The notes under the pieces: model-generated
The model's input: the letters and a program-made list of their open reading frames with translations, nothing else
Told to the model about the DNA's origin: nothing
Databases searched by the model: none
Assembly (NCBI GenBank): GCA_030426465.1
Contig: JAUHYK010000014.1
Location: forward strand, 1-64,000
DNA from: Alphaproteobacteria bacterium
Lineage (GTDB): Bacteria > Pseudomonadota > Alphaproteobacteria > Caulobacterales > Parvularculaceae
Reading direction: 5' to 3'
Length of the DNA: 64,000 bases
Part shown: in pieces, positions 53,861 to 63,590 of the stretch
How positions within the stretch are numbered: the first letter of the stretch is position 1
Layout: every line of letters begins with the position of its first letter
Program-made: the position numbers and the translations under genes

Positions 53861-55440
53861 CAGTTCACTCCGCCGGCAATGAGCGCTGCATTGTAATTCT
53901 CAATCAAAAGATCGACCGCCGGGCTGAAGACATGAAGCGCCGGCCCCGGATTGAAACCGAGGAACAGGGCGAAAGCCATCAAGACGCCCAGCATCGCGAG
54001 TTCTCGGGTATTCACATCTGTGATCGTCATGAGCGATTCTTTTTCCAGCTTGCCATACATCACCGCGCGATAGAGCCGCAGCGCATAGGCCGCCGACAGG
54101 ATCACGCCGAAAGCGGCGAAAAAGGCAATCCAGCTATTCAGCTTGAAAGCGCCGGTCATGGTCAGGATTTCACCGACAAAACCGCTTGTGCCCGGCAAGC
54201 CGACGTTGCCCATGGTGAAAAAGAGGAAAAGGAACGCATAAAGCGGCATGCGGTGGACGAGCCCACCATAGGCGGCGATCTCGCGCGTGTGCATGCGGTC
54301 ATAGACGACGCCGACACACAGGAAGAGCGCACCGGAGATAAAACCGTGGGAGAGCATCTGGAAAAGGGCGCCGTCGATCCCCTGCTCGGTGCCGGTGAAA
54401 ATGCCCATTGTGACAAAGCCCATATGGGCGACCGAGGAGTAAGCGATCAGCTTTTTGATGTCTTCCTGCGCCAACGCCACGAGCGACGTGTAAATGATCG
54501 CAATCACCGAAAGCGCGAAAACAAAAGGTGCGAAATCGGCGCTCGCCAAGGGGAACATAGGCAGCGAGAAACGCAAGAAGCCGTAGCCGCCCATTTTCAG
54601 CAAAATCGCCGCCAGCACAACGGAACCGGCGGTCGGCGCCTGAACGTGGGCGTCGGGAAGCCAGGTATGAACAGGCCACATGGGCATCTTCACAGCGAAA
54701 GAGGCGAAGAAGGCAACCCAAAGCCATTTTTGCGCACCATGCGGGAAGTCGAAATTCTGAAGCGCCGGAATATCCGTCGTGCCGGCCTGCGCATACATCC
54801 ACGCCATGGCGATCAGCATGAAAAGCGAACCGAGCAAGGTGTAGAGGAAGAATTTGAGCGACGCGTAAATTCGGCTCGGCATCATGACGCCGGCGAATTC
54901 CTTCGTTCCTTTTGAACCCCAGACGCCGATGATCAGGAACATCGGGATGAGGCTGCCCTCAAAGAAGAAATAGAAGAGGAACAGGTCGAGGGCGCAGAAA
55001 ACGCCGATCATCAGCGTTTCGAGAATAAGAAACGCGATCATGTAATCGGCGACGCGTGATTTGATCGAATTCCACGACGCCAGAATGCAGATCGGCATAA
55101 AGAAGGTGGTCAACAAGACGAACAGGATTGAAATCCCGTCCACACCCATCTTGTAGCTAATGCCCCCGCCGATCCACGGGAACTGCTCCACAAGCTGATA
55201 GCCTGCGATGGAAGTGTCGTAGAGCGCATAAGCCCCGAGCGACAACAAGAAGGTCGCGGACGTAAACACGAGTGCGATAATGCGCGCATTCCGTTCGACC
55301 GTACCAAGGTCATCAGCGGCGATGGACCCGTCATCATTTTTGCGCGCCACCATGCGCGCAGCTATGATGAATAGCGCCCCGACAAGCGGTGCGAAGGTGA
55401 TAAAGCTGAGCCAGGGCTGGTTGGCGAAACTTTCAGTCAT
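53860..55440 (-). CDS. nuoM: NADH-quinone oxidoreductase subunit M
   Basis: This 526-aa antiporter-like subunit has '[23 protein letters not shown]' and '[19 protein letters not shown]', the Lys/Glu relay segments of NuoM. About 14 helices fill the protein. A charged insertion of about 20 residues ('[20 protein letters not shown]') after the first helix is a slightly unusual loop. It overlaps nuoL and nuoN by one base each, which implies coupled synthesis. Confidence 0.97.
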   Translation of the reverse strand: MTESFANQPWLSFITFAPLVGALFIIAARMVARKNDDGSIAADDLGTVERNARIIALVFTSATFLLSLGAYALYDTSIAGYQLVEQFPWIGGGISYKMGVDGISILFVLLTTFFMPICILASWNSIKSRVADYMIAFLILETLMIGVFCALDLFLFYFFFEGSLIPMFLIIGVWGSKGTKEFAGVMMPSRIYASLKFFLYTLLGSLFMLIAMAWMYAQAGTTDIPALQNFDFPHGAQKWLWVAFFASFAVKMPMWPVHTWLPDAHVQAPTAGSVVLAAILLKMGGYGFLRFSLPMFPLASADFAPFVFALSVIAIIYTSLVALAQEDIKKLIAYSSVAHMGFVTMGIFTGTEQGIDGALFQMLSHGFISGALFLCVGVVYDRMHTREIAAYGGLVHRMPLYAFLFLFFTMGNVGLPGTSGFVGEILTMTGAFKLNSWIAFFAAFGVILSAAYALRLYRAVMYGKLEKESLMTITDVNTRELAMLGVLMAFALFLGFNPGPALHVFSPAVDLLIENYNAALIAGGVN

Positions 55441-57593
55441 TACTGGCCGCCTCCCGCCCGGATAAGAATAAAGGTCACGAGAAGCGCGATCCCCACAAGC
55501 ATTGCAAAGGCGTAGTGATAAACATAGCCGCTCTGCATCTTCACGATGCGCCGCGCGCCGGCGGCGACAACCGTCGCGATACCGTCCGGACCGACGCCGT
55601 CAATTGTCTTGCCGTCGCCGTCCTTCCAGAGGAAACGGCCGATCGCAAGCGCAGGCTTCACAAAGATGAAGTCGTAAATCTCATCAAAATACCATTTGTT
55701 CTTGAGGAAAGCGTAAATCATGCCGCCTGGGCGCAACATACCCGGCTTCAACGGATCCCCGCGCAGATAATGCCAGCCCGCTGCAAATGATCCGGTCAAC
55801 ATGGCGATGAACGGCGCCCAAAGCACCCAAAGCGGAATGTCGTGATGACCGCCGCCATGATCTTCTTCCCCGGCGGCTGCTTCGTGATCATCGGCGGCGA
55901 CGGCGGCATGCCCTGCGTCCTCATGAGACTCGCGCAAAGCTTCAACTTCGCCTGCATTCAGATGATCGGCGACGGCGCCCGCACCTTCATGATGCACTTC
56001 CTCAGCCGCATAGAGCGCGCCGTTCCAGAACTTGTCTGAATTGTCGCCTACAAAATAGCCGTAGAAAGCCATCCCCGCGACGAGGGCGCCAAGCGCCAGC
56101 GGAATCAGCGGCGCCATCATTGTGTCCGGCACGGAATGGGGATGCTTGCGCACATTTTCCGGCGCCCGCGAAGGCCCCCAGAAGGTGAGGAAGATCAGGC
56201 GCCAGGAATAAAACGCCGTCATGACCGCCGCGAGAAGGCCGAGCGTGAAAGCGAAATACCCGAAGGCTGCGCCCGCCTGGCCGCCGAAGAAGGCGCTTTC
56301 CAAAATCATGTCTTTCGACACAAAACCTGCCGTGCCGAGCGGCGCGCCAAACAGGAAAGCGCCCGGAATGCCGACACCGGTAATCGCGATCGTGCCAATC
56401 ACCATCAGGATATGCGTGAACGGCATCAGTTCTTTGACGCCGCCCATCTTCTTGATGTCCTGCTCGTGATGCATGCCGATGATCACAGCGCCCGAGCCAA
56501 GGAACAACAGCGCTTTGAAAAACGCGTGCGTGAAAAGATGGAACATCGCCGCGTCATAGGCTCCGACGCCAGCGGCAAAAAACATGTAGCCGAGCTGGGA
56601 ACACGTCGAATAGGCGACGATCTTTTTGATGTCGTCCTGCAAAAGGCCGACCGTGGCGGCGAAGAATGCCGTCACGGCGCCGACCAGCGTCACGAGCGCG
56701 GCGGCGCTTGGCGCATATTCAAAGATCGCCGAACAACGGCAAACTAGGAATACGCCAGCGGTCACCATGGTCGCCGCGTGAATAAGCGCCGACACCGGCG
56801 TCGGACCTTCCATGGCGTCGGGAAGCCATGTGTGCAGCAGGAACTGAGCCGACTTGCCCATTGCGCCAATAAACAAGAGAACAGCGATAACCGTCAGTGC
56901 ATGGAAATCCCAGCTCAGGAAATGGATCGTCAGTTCCTGAATATGGCCGCCTGAGCTCGTGTTCCAGGGCGTCACAACTGCGTTGCCTGCTACAGCCGAG
57001 AAGACTTCGTCAAACTGGATCGTGCCGAAAACATAAAAGATGCACATAATGCCGAGAGCGAAACCGAAGTCCCCCACCCGGTTGACGACGAACGCCTTGA
57101 TCGCCGCATCGTTCGCCGACTTCTTCTTGAACCAGAAACCAATCAGCAGATAGGACGCGAGACCGACACCTTCCCAGCCAAAGAACAGCTGAAGGAAATT
57201 GTCCGCCGTGACGAGGCAGAGCATGGCGAAGGTAAAGAGCGAGAGATACGCGAAGAAACGCGATTGCTCGCCATATTCCTTCATATAGCCCATGGAATAT
57301 GTGTGAACAAGAAAGGAGACCGAGTTCACCACCACCAGCATCACTGCGGACAACGTATCGAGCCGGACCGACCAGTTCGCCCGGAAGTCACCCGAGCTGA
57401 TCCATTCAAACAGCGTGATCGTGCGCGCATTGCCGCCGACCGCCACATCAAAAAACAGGAACCACGACATAATCGCGGCGATCAGGAGAAGGCCAGTCGT
57501 TAAAAGCTCTGATGCACGATAGCCGAAGGCGCGGCCCACCGGCATGGAGAGCATAGCGCCAAAGAGCGGCAGTAAGACTACAAAGGGTTCCAT
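55440..57593 (-). CDS. nuoL: NADH-quinone oxidoreductase subunit L
   Basis: This 717-aa antiporter-like subunit has '[22 protein letters not shown]' and '[21 protein letters not shown]', and the long lateral helix region at the C-terminus. A loop of about 65 residues around 540-600 is rich in His, Glu, Asp and Ala ('[18 protein letters not shown]') between two helices, larger than in E. coli NuoL (613 aa) and probably periplasmic. The gene is 15 bp after nuoK and overlaps nuoM. Confidence 0.97.
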   Translation of the reverse strand: MEPFVVLLPLFGAMLSMPVGRAFGYRASELLTTGLLLIAAIMSWFLFFDVAVGGNARTITLFEWISSGDFRANWSVRLDTLSAVMLVVVNSVSFLVHTYSMGYMKEYGEQSRFFAYLSLFTFAMLCLVTADNFLQLFFGWEGVGLASYLLIGFWFKKKSANDAAIKAFVVNRVGDFGFALGIMCIFYVFGTIQFDEVFSAVAGNAVVTPWNTSSGGHIQELTIHFLSWDFHALTVIAVLLFIGAMGKSAQFLLHTWLPDAMEGPTPVSALIHAATMVTAGVFLVCRCSAIFEYAPSAAALVTLVGAVTAFFAATVGLLQDDIKKIVAYSTCSQLGYMFFAAGVGAYDAAMFHLFTHAFFKALLFLGSGAVIIGMHHEQDIKKMGGVKELMPFTHILMVIGTIAITGVGIPGAFLFGAPLGTAGFVSKDMILESAFFGGQAGAAFGYFAFTLGLLAAVMTAFYSWRLIFLTFWGPSRAPENVRKHPHSVPDTMMAPLIPLALGALVAGMAFYGYFVGDNSDKFWNGALYAAEEVHHEGAGAVADHLNAGEVEALRESHEDAGHAAVAADDHEAAAGEEDHGGGHHDIPLWVLWAPFIAMLTGSFAAGWHYLRGDPLKPGMLRPGGMIYAFLKNKWYFDEIYDFIFVKPALAIGRFLWKDGDGKTIDGVGPDGIATVVAAGARRIVKMQSGYVYHYAFAMLVGIALLVTFILIRAGGGQ

Positions 57594-57608
57594 TGAACGC
57601 GCGCGCCC

Positions 57609-57914
57609 CTAGTTCTTCATCAAGCTGGCGTCATCGACGGCGATGTCGCCGCGATTGCGGAAGAAGGCAACAAGAATGGCGAGGCCCACAGCCGCCTCGG
57701 CTGCGGCGACGGTCAACACCATGAACGCAAAGACCTGCCCTACGAGATCGCCTAGAAACTGCGAGAACGCCACAAAATTGATGTTAACGGCGAGCAGCAT
57801 CAGCTCGATCGACATCAAAATGACGATGACATTCTTCCGGTTGAGGAAGATGCCAGCCATGCCAATGGCGAAAAGGATCGCCGCGACGGAAAGATAATGC
57901 CCAAGCCCGATCAT
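57609..57914 (-). CDS. nuoK: NADH-quinone oxidoreductase subunit K
   Basis: This 101-aa subunit with three helices carries the two buried acids in '[19 protein letters not shown]' and '[21 protein letters not shown]'. The ATG at 57914 gives the normal length; the longer open frame overlaps nuoJ in another frame and is wrong. It lies 10 bp after nuoJ. Confidence 0.97.
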   Translation of the reverse strand: MIGLGHYLSVAAILFAIGMAGIFLNRKNVIVILMSIELMLLAVNINFVAFSQFLGDLVGQVFAFMVLTVAAAEAAVGLAILVAFFRNRGDIAVDDASLMKN

Positions 57915-57924
57915 GACATCGCCC

Positions 57925-58563
57925 CTATGACAGCCCCTGCCCCGGCCGAATGTCCACAAGCTCGTAGCCTTCTTCACGCTTGCGACCGACCTGAGCGGCA
58001 GGGTCCTGCTTCTTGATTCCGTCACGCGTACGGAAAGTGAGAATGATCGCACCGATCATGGCGACAAGAAGCACCATGCCCGCGATCTGAAAATAGTGAA
58101 CGTAATCTGTGTAGAGGATGAGCCCGAGCGCCTCGATATTGGTGGGGCCGTTCGGATCGGTGATGGTTTGCGCCGCAGTCGGAGACGGGTGCGCGCGCGC
58201 CAGCTCCGCATCGGACGGGAACGCCCAGACAAACACCACCATGATAAGTTCAACGACAACAATCGCAGCAAGCGCGCCGCCAATCGGCAGATATTGGAGA
58301 AAGCCCTGCTTCATCTCGACAAAATCGACATCGAGCATCATCACAACAAACAGGAACAGGACCGCCACGGCGCCGACATAGACGACGACCAGAACCATCG
58401 CGAGATATTCCGCGCCCATGAGCACAAACAGCCCGGCGGCGGAAATGAAAGCCAAAATCAGAAACAGGACCGAATGGACCGGGTTCTTCGAAGCCACCAC
58501 CATCAGCCCCGAGGCGATGGCGGAAAAAGCAAATAAATAAAAGGCGATTACGGCAATGGACAT
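57925..58563 (-). CDS. nuoJ: NADH-quinone oxidoreductase subunit J
   Basis: This 212-aa membrane subunit has five helices, with '[46 protein letters not shown]' as the conserved core near residues 30-75 (only short parts of this are diagnostic: '[17 protein letters not shown]'). NuoJ contains the pi-bulge helix near the quinone-to-proton relay. It starts a new block after the interruption of the operon, so it needs its own promoter in the 339-bp gap upstream. Confidence 0.96.
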   Translation of the reverse strand: MSIAVIAFYLFAFSAIASGLMVVASKNPVHSVLFLILAFISAAGLFVLMGAEYLAMVLVVVYVGAVAVLFLFVVMMLDVDFVEMKQGFLQYLPIGGALAAIVVVELIMVVFVWAFPSDAELARAHPSPTAAQTITDPNGPTNIEALGLILYTDYVHYFQIAGMVLLVAMIGAIILTFRTRDGIKKQDPAAQVGRKREEGYELVDIRPGQGLS

Positions 58564-58902
58564 AAGGTTGGCGCGCGAGGCTCTCTCGAAACGATACGGG
58601 ACTCGATAAGACGCGCCGAATGGCGCTTATGGACCGGCGCTCCCCACTCTTGAGTCCCGGCAGCACCGGCGACTCAACAAAATGACGAGGCTCGCGGCGC
58701 TTTTAGAGGCATTGGTCAGGGTTTGCAAAGGGATAGGAACGCAAAATCCGTGGAAATCCGGGGCTTTTCGCCACGCCTTGTCCTGCCCCTCGTCCCTGTC
58801 CTTGAGGACCGTTCAACGCACGAGGCCAACAGCTCGTCACATTCCCATCGACGCCGAGGGCGGCGCGGTTAAACTGCTCTCCAATCAAGATGGAGCGGCG
58901 TC
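58564..58902. promoter_or_regulatory. Divergent intergenic region, nuoJ / 58903 gene
   Basis: This 339-bp gap holds the presumed promoter for nuoJ-K-L-M-N on the minus strand and for the secreted protein gene on the plus strand. A plus-strand open frame (58682-58906) overlaps the 58903 start (GTGA) but has no ribosome site and looks random. No strong hairpin or repeat is visible. Confidence 0.4.
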
Positions 58903-59646
58903 GTGAAAAAGCAGTTTTTAACAGGGCTGACCGCGAGTCTGGCGGGGAGCCTCGCCGCGATTGTCACCGCAGGGCATGCGCTTGCCGCCTCCCTGCCCGT
59001 GGACCTGGACGGGGTGGAATTTGCGCCGGTCCGGTTCCAGCTGCTCCAGCATGGGGAAAATGTTGGCGAGATGTTCTATTCCATGGAGCGGCGGGACGGT
59101 GAGATCATCATCCATGACGGCACCACCATGCTGCCGGACATCCGCGAATCAGGGACCCTGGTGATCGACGCCGACACCCTTTTGCCCAAGCGGGTCGTGA
59201 TCGATGGCGACTTCAGCCGGACCGTACTCGACATCGATCTCGCCTTTGATGGGCGCAAGGGCGAAGGCGTTTACCGGATCAAACGTCCCAGCGAGACCGA
59301 AAAGACCGACCGGGCGTTTGAGATCGACTTGCCCGAGGGCGCCGTCGCCCGGGCGTCGGTTTTCGGCCTGATGGCGGGTCTGCCGCTCAAAGAGGGCGCA
59401 TCATTCGCATTCCAATGGTTTAGCGAGCTTGGCGGCGCACTCGCCGATGCGGAGCTTGTGGTGGAAGGCAGGAAAACGATTGAGGTTCCTGCCGGCGTTT
59501 TTGAAACCTATGAAATCAAGCTCAACGCGCAGCCCGCCAATGTGGTCTATCTGACGGTTGATGCGCCGCACAAGCTTGTGCGTATCGACGTGCCCGGTCA
59601 GAACATGAAATTCGAGCGCTTGCCCGCGGAGAATAAGGCGGAATAA
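58903..59646 (+). CDS. DUF3108-like exported protein
   Basis: This 247-aa protein has a signal peptide (about 1-28, ending 'AGHALAASL') and a beta-rich body. 'FQLLQHGENVGEMFYSMERR', 'VIDADTLLPKRVVIDGDFS' and 'VPAGVFETYEIKLNAQPANVVYL' recall the DUF3108 family of periplasmic or outer-membrane-related proteins, with moderate assurance. It starts with GTG at 58903. It sits on the strand opposite to the nuo genes and breaks the nuoI-nuoJ junction. Confidence 0.78.
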   Translation: MKKQFLTGLTASLAGSLAAIVTAGHALAASLPVDLDGVEFAPVRFQLLQHGENVGEMFYSMERRDGEIIIHDGTTMLPDIRESGTLVIDADTLLPKRVVIDGDFSRTVLDIDLAFDGRKGEGVYRIKRPSETEKTDRAFEIDLPEGAVARASVFGLMAGLPLKEGASFAFQWFSELGGALADAELVVEGRKTIEVPAGVFETYEIKLNAQPANVVYLTVDAPHKLVRIDVPGQNMKFERLPAENKAE

Positions 59647-59731
59647 AGACGTAGCCGGTGTTTACCCGTTCAAACTCACACGTCAGTGCTGCAGCTTCCA
59701 GGCGGACCCTTAAGACCGCGGCGACCGGTTC

Positions 59732-60100
59732 TCACAAAGAAGACAAATAGGCCGCCAGGTCCTCGATCCGGTCAGGCTCAACGATCAGGTTTGGCATGTT
59801 CCTGTGCGGCGACCGCAACAACGCCGCCAGTGCAGTGCGGGTCATGTCCGGCCGGTTGGCGAGCGCCTCAAAAGAAGGCGCCGCTACATTCGGCGAAATG
59901 ACCTGGCCCGGTTCAACCGCGTGACAGGAAGCGCACGCCTCTTTCCCATAGGCGAGGCCCATCTCCGCCGAACTGGTCTCCACATGACCTGTAGGACCAC
60001 CACGATCGGCAGCCACGCAACCTGACAGCACCACGACGAGCGCGCTGCCCGCGACGGCCCTGACAGCAAGATATGATGTGAGTTTTAAAAGACCAGTCAT
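59732..60100 (-). CDS. Small c-type cytochrome, probable lipoprotein
   Basis: This 122-aa protein has a hydrophobic N-terminus with a possible lipobox 'VLSGCVA' (Cys28), one heme site 'CASCH' (56-60) and a late Met in 'NMPNLIVEPDRIEDLAAYL' as likely sixth ligand. The fold is a class I cytochrome c. It is downstream of nuoI on the same strand after a 100-bp gap. A role in electron transfer in the periplasm follows from the family, but its partner is unknown. Confidence 0.9.
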   Translation of the reverse strand: MTGLLKLTSYLAVRAVAGSALVVVLSGCVAADRGGPTGHVETSSAEMGLAYGKEACASCHAVEPGQVISPNVAAPSFEALANRPDMTRTALAALLRSPHRNMPNLIVEPDRIEDLAAYLSSL

Positions 60101-60200
60101 GCAATCGCCCCCTTGCTTTCACAGGAAGATTTAAACACGAGGTTTCGTGCAGCGCCACTATCGCGGCGGCAGACCGTAAATGCTTGGTGGGTAAAGGTAT

Positions 60201-60689
60201 TTAACGGTAAGGAGCGTCAAGTTCGAGATTGCGGGCAATCTCACGCTCCCAACGGTCGCCATTCGCAAGGAGGCGGTCCTTGTCGTAGAATAGCTCTTCG
60301 CGCGTTTCCGTCGCGAACTCGAAATTCGGCCCTTCGACGATCGCGTCAACCGGACAAGCTTCCTGACAGAACCCGCAATAGATGCATTTGGTCATGTCGA
60401 TGTCGTAGCGCGTGGTGCGGCGGGACCCGTCATCGCGCGGCTCTGCCTCAATGGTGATCGCCTGCGCCGGACAGATCGCCTCGCAAAGTTTGCAGGCGAT
60501 GCAACGCTCTTCCCCATTTGCATAGCGGCGCAGGGCGTGTTCACCACGAAAACGCGGCGACAAGGGCCCCTTCTCAAACGGATAGTTCAAGGTCGGTTTC
60601 GGCTGAACATAATACTTCATCGCAAGACCGAAGGCCTTGATGAAATCCAGCAGCATGAAGCCTTTAAGCGCCTGCCCTAATCGCGACAT
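60201..60689 (-). CDS. nuoI: NADH-quinone oxidoreductase subunit I
   Basis: This 162-aa peripheral subunit has two 4Fe-4S sites: '[12 protein letters not shown]' and '[12 protein letters not shown]' (clusters N6a and N6b). It passes electrons to the quinone site. It lies 1 bp after nuoH. In other genomes nuoJ follows directly; here a cytochrome gene and an opposite-strand gene intervene. Confidence 0.97.
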   Translation of the reverse strand: MSRLGQALKGFMLLDFIKAFGLAMKYYVQPKPTLNYPFEKGPLSPRFRGEHALRRYANGEERCIACKLCEAICPAQAITIEAEPRDDGSRRTTRYDIDMTKCIYCGFCQEACPVDAIVEGPNFEFATETREELFYDKDRLLANGDRWEREIARNLELDAPYR

Positions 60690-60690
60690 G

Positions 60691-61779
60691 TTAAGATCTC
60701 CAGCTTTGAAGGTAATCGACCGCGCCGGGGAACATGATCAGGAATCCAGCCACCAGAACCACCCACGCCAGCGACAAGGGGAGGAAAATCTTCCAGCCGA
60801 TGCGCATAAGCTGGTCGTAGCGATAGCGCGGCACAATCGCCTTCACCATGGCGAACAGGAAAAAGAAAAACACGATTTTGAGGACGAACCAGAGCACCGG
60901 CATGGGACCGAGCTCCAGCCATGGCGCCCAGGCTGTCGGGATCGGCGAATGCCAGCCGCCAAAGAACAGGACCGTCAGCATGGCGCACATCAAGACGATA
61001 TTCGCCAGCTCACCAATCATGAACATCAAAAACAGGGTCGAAGAATACTCTACCTGATATCCAGCGACGAGTTCCGATTCTGCTTCCGGCAGATCGAACG
61101 GTGGGCGGTTCGTCTCCGCCAGCGCCGAGATGAAGAAGACAACAAACATCGGGAAAAGCGGAATGAAATTCCAGTTCCAGAAGCCGCCGCCGGCGCGCGC
61201 CTGGGACTCAACAATATCTGAAAGATTGAGCGACCCCACAAGCAAAAGAACCGTGATGATCACGAAGCCGATCGACACCTCATAAGAGACCATCTGGGCC
61301 GCAGATCTGATGGCGCCCAGGAACGAATATTTCGAATTCGACGCCCAGCCGCCCATGATGACGCCATAGACGCCGAGGGACGAAATCGCGAACAGGTAAA
61401 GAATGCCGACATTGATGTCGGCCCCGACGAGTCCTGGCCCCACGGGAATTACCGCCCAGCCGACAAGGGCGAGGACAAAGGTGATCATAGGCGCGAGGAT
61501 GAAAACGACCTTGTTCACGCCCGCAGGGATCAGGATTTCCTTGAAAACGAACTTGAAGAGGTCAGCAAAGGACTGAAGCAGGCCAAACGGGCCAACCACA
61601 TTCGGGCCCTTGCGCAGCTGCACTGCAGCCCAAACCTTCCGGTCGAAATACATGAGGAACGCCTGCGCCACCAGCAGGCTCACCAGAATCGCAAGCGCCC
61701 CGGCGGTCGTTGATGCGAGCCACCAACCCCAGCCCTGATCGGCCGGCCGGGTGACCAGATTTATCCAGATCTCTTCCAT
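60691..61779 (-). CDS. nuoH: NADH-quinone oxidoreductase subunit H
   Basis: This 362-aa membrane subunit forms the quinone chamber with NuoB/D. Signatures are '[20 protein letters not shown]', '[20 protein letters not shown]' and '[23 protein letters not shown]'. The ATG at 61779 gives the normal start; an upstream in-frame codon is not needed. nuoG, which normally precedes nuoH, is absent: a hairpin-rich region and a DUF2807 gene lie upstream, so nuoH heads its own transcript. Confidence 0.97.
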   Translation of the reverse strand: MEEIWINLVTRPADQGWGWWLASTTAGALAILVSLLVAQAFLMYFDRKVWAAVQLRKGPNVVGPFGLLQSFADLFKFVFKEILIPAGVNKVVFILAPMITFVLALVGWAVIPVGPGLVGADINVGILYLFAISSLGVYGVIMGGWASNSKYSFLGAIRSAAQMVSYEVSIGFVIITVLLLVGSLNLSDIVESQARAGGGFWNWNFIPLFPMFVVFFISALAETNRPPFDLPEAESELVAGYQVEYSSTLFLMFMIGELANIVLMCAMLTVLFFGGWHSPIPTAWAPWLELGPMPVLWFVLKIVFFFFLFAMVKAIVPRYRYDQLMRIGWKIFLPLSLAWVVLVAGFLIMFPGAVDYLQSWRS

Positions 61780-61810
61780 GGGCCCGCGTCTTAACGGGGA
61801 TCGCGCCCCA

Positions 61811-61860
61811 AGAGCAAGCGCCCTGTGCGTCTGCACGGGGCGCTTGCTCTATATTTTTTT
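61811..61860 (+). terminator. Strong plus-strand intrinsic terminator upstream of nuoH
   Basis: An 18-bp stem (61811-61828 with 61833-61850, one G-T wobble) has a GTCT loop and is followed by ATATTTTTTT. It is oriented to end plus-strand transcription, yet no plus-strand gene lies before it back to 59646. On the minus strand it would be a hairpin in the nuoH leader. Confidence 0.7.
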
Positions 61861-61866
61861 CACTTA

Positions 61867-61913
61867 GGGCGTTTTCTACAGCCAACCGGCAACCACTTGG
61901 CCGGAAAACGCCC
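61867..61913. repeat. Inverted repeat in the nuoH upstream region
   Basis: Perfect 10-bp arms GGGCGTTTTC (61867-61876) and GAAAACGCCC (61904-61913) enclose 27 bp that can pair further through CCAA/TTGG. Its place between two other strong hairpins suggests a structured leader or binding site. Confidence 0.65.
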
Positions 61914-61925
61914 GGAGTCACGCAC

Positions 61926-61961
61926 GAAAAAGGGGCCAATCCGTCGCGGATCGGCCCCTTT
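61926..61961 (-). terminator. Terminator of the first DUF2807 gene
   Basis: A 15-bp stem with one mismatch (61929-61943 with 61947-61961) and a TCG loop lies 21 bp past the stop at 61983. On the minus strand it is followed by TTTTTCG. Confidence 0.85.
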
Positions 61962-61982
61962 CCGCCCCTTTTAGGGAAATGG

Positions 61983-62675
61983 CTATTTCACCGAAATGCT
62001 GGCGATGAAGCTGCTGTCCTTCTCGACCCGCGCCGGCGAGCCATAAATATCGATGGAGCCGATCCCACTGACCGTAGCCTCCGCCGATTCGCTGGCGTAG
62101 ACGCTGGCCGATCCTACTCCCGAAACGTCCACATCAACCTCACGGCATTCAAGGCCTTTGGCGTCAAGGTCACCTACACCGGAGACGTCCGCGTCCAGAT
62201 TACCGCAGGTTCCTTCGATATTGAGATCCCCGACACCGGCAAGGTCAATATCAAATTCATCTGCATCAACGCCGGATATCCGGGCGTCGGCAACGCCGGC
62301 GATATCGACGCCGGTCAAGGCGGGCAGCGTAATTTTCGCCGTCAGGCCAAAATCGCGCCAGCGATGTGCGCCTCTCTGCCCTTCCTTGCGGTCGAGTTTT
62401 AGAACGCCGTTTTCAACGCCCGCCTCCAGACGTTCCATTTCCGCAGGAGCGCCGGACACCACGACTGAGAAGTCACCGCCAACGGTCACGTCAATCTCGA
62501 ACACACCGCCAACATCAATTTCATCGAAGCCAGTGAGATCAAACGTTTCGGAAATGTCCTTAGTTTTGTCGCGTTCGCCCACATTCTTGAGCGAACCGAA
62601 TGCATAATTCGCCGCAGTCACAGCAATACCGATGGCCAGAACCAGGCCGATAATCACACCAAAGAAAATTCTCAT
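61983..62675 (-). CDS. DUF2807 (GIN domain) exported protein, copy 1
   Basis: This 230-aa protein has an N-terminal membrane/signal segment (1-24) and a right-handed beta-helix-like domain with short repeats ('ISGVDADEFDIDLAGVGDL', 'ADVSGVGDLDAKGLECREV', 'VSGVGSASVYASESAEATV'). This is the head/GIN domain of DUF2807. The opening 'TFDLTGFDEIDVGGVFEIDV' is typical. Such proteins are periplasmic or surface-bound and of unknown function. It is about 165 bp downstream of a paralogue. Confidence 0.9.
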   Translation of the reverse strand: MRIFFGVIIGLVLAIGIAVTAANYAFGSLKNVGERDKTKDISETFDLTGFDEIDVGGVFEIDVTVGGDFSVVVSGAPAEMERLEAGVENGVLKLDRKEGQRGAHRWRDFGLTAKITLPALTGVDIAGVADARISGVDADEFDIDLAGVGDLNIEGTCGNLDADVSGVGDLDAKGLECREVDVDVSGVGSASVYASESAEATVSGIGSIDIYGSPARVEKDSSFIASISVK

Positions 62676-62790
62676 GGGTCGCCTCCCGTCTATCCCTATC
62701 CCCTATTGCGCCAGTGTAGCACCACCGGATGACAGAACCAACGCAGTAAACCGCGCCGCGCCCTCGCCCTGTCGCTTGCTATTGGCCAAA

Positions 62791-62817
62791 CAAAAACGCC
62801 GCGCAAAAGCGCGGCGT
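62791..62817 (-). terminator. Terminator of the second DUF2807 gene
   Basis: A 9-bp GC-rich stem (62796-62804 with 62809-62817) has an AAAA loop. On the minus strand TTTTTG follows. It is 22 bp past the stop at 62840. Confidence 0.87.
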
Positions 62818-62839
62818 CATAGCGGGTATGTCGGCATCA

Positions 62840-63496
62840 TCAGTGGACGGTAATATCGGCGAACATACTTTTGTTCTTGCTCACTTTTTCAGGCGATCCA
62901 TAGACGTCTATATCGCCCATGCCAGAAACTTTCGCGTCGATTTCGTCGCTTGCGAAAACAACAGCGCTGCCGACGCCGGAGACTTTCACGTCCGCCACAC
63001 CACATTCAAGATTACGCGCATCTAGATCCCCGACGCCGGAGAGATGAGCGTCAAGAGCGCCGCACTCGCCGTCAATTTCAAGATCGCCCACGCCTGAAAT
63101 TTTAACGGTAAAATCGTCCGCATCCACATCGGAAATATGGCCGTCAACGACGCCAGATATCTTGACTGCCTTCAAGCTCGGCAACGTGATTACCGCTTCG
63201 ACGCCATCGCGGTTATTCCGGTTTTTCTCACCCTTCATCCGCTTGCGCTGATCGAGTACAAGCGCGCCGTTCTCCACGGAGGCGTTTACCCGGTCCATTT
63301 CATAAGCAGGGCCAGAAAGCTCTACCGAGAAGTCCGGGCCAACGCGCACATCAAGCTCATAAACACCGGCGATTGTAATCGCATCGAAGCCTGAAAGATC
63401 GAGCTTTTGCGTCACCGTCTCGTCATCATGAGCAAGCGCCGCGCCTGCGATAGCCAGCGTCATCGCGCAAGCCGAAAGAACAAATCGTTTTTTCAT
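62840..63496 (-). CDS. DUF2807 (GIN domain) exported protein, copy 2
   Basis: This 218-aa protein has a signal peptide ending near 'GAALAHDD', and a DUF2807 beta-helical body parallel to copy 1 ('LDLSGFDAITIAGVYELDV', 'ISGVGDLEIDGECGALDAH', 'VSGVGSAVVFASDEIDAKV', 'DIDVYGSPEKVSK'). The repeated SGVGDL/SGVGS units line up one to one with copy 1, so the pair arose by tandem duplication. Copy 1 has a membrane-like start without an obvious cleavage site, while copy 2 has a standard signal. Each has its own terminator, so they are separate transcripts. Confidence 0.9.
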   Translation of the reverse strand: MKKRFVLSACAMTLAIAGAALAHDDETVTQKLDLSGFDAITIAGVYELDVRVGPDFSVELSGPAYEMDRVNASVENGALVLDQRKRMKGEKNRNNRDGVEAVITLPSLKAVKISGVVDGHISDVDADDFTVKISGVGDLEIDGECGALDAHLSGVGDLDARNLECGVADVKVSGVGSAVVFASDEIDAKVSGMGDIDVYGSPEKVSKNKSMFADITVH

Positions 63497-63590
63497 GGGT
63501 CGCCTCCATCTCTTGCGACGAATGTAACGCTTTAAGCGCCGACAGTGAAGCTCGCCTTGTCGCAGAGAAAGTGCAATCCGGCGAAGAAAC

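Noticed and set aside
58682-58906. Plus-strand small frame overlapping the 58903 start as GTGA
   Set aside because: No ribosome site, random-looking composition, no hydrophobic or domain pattern.
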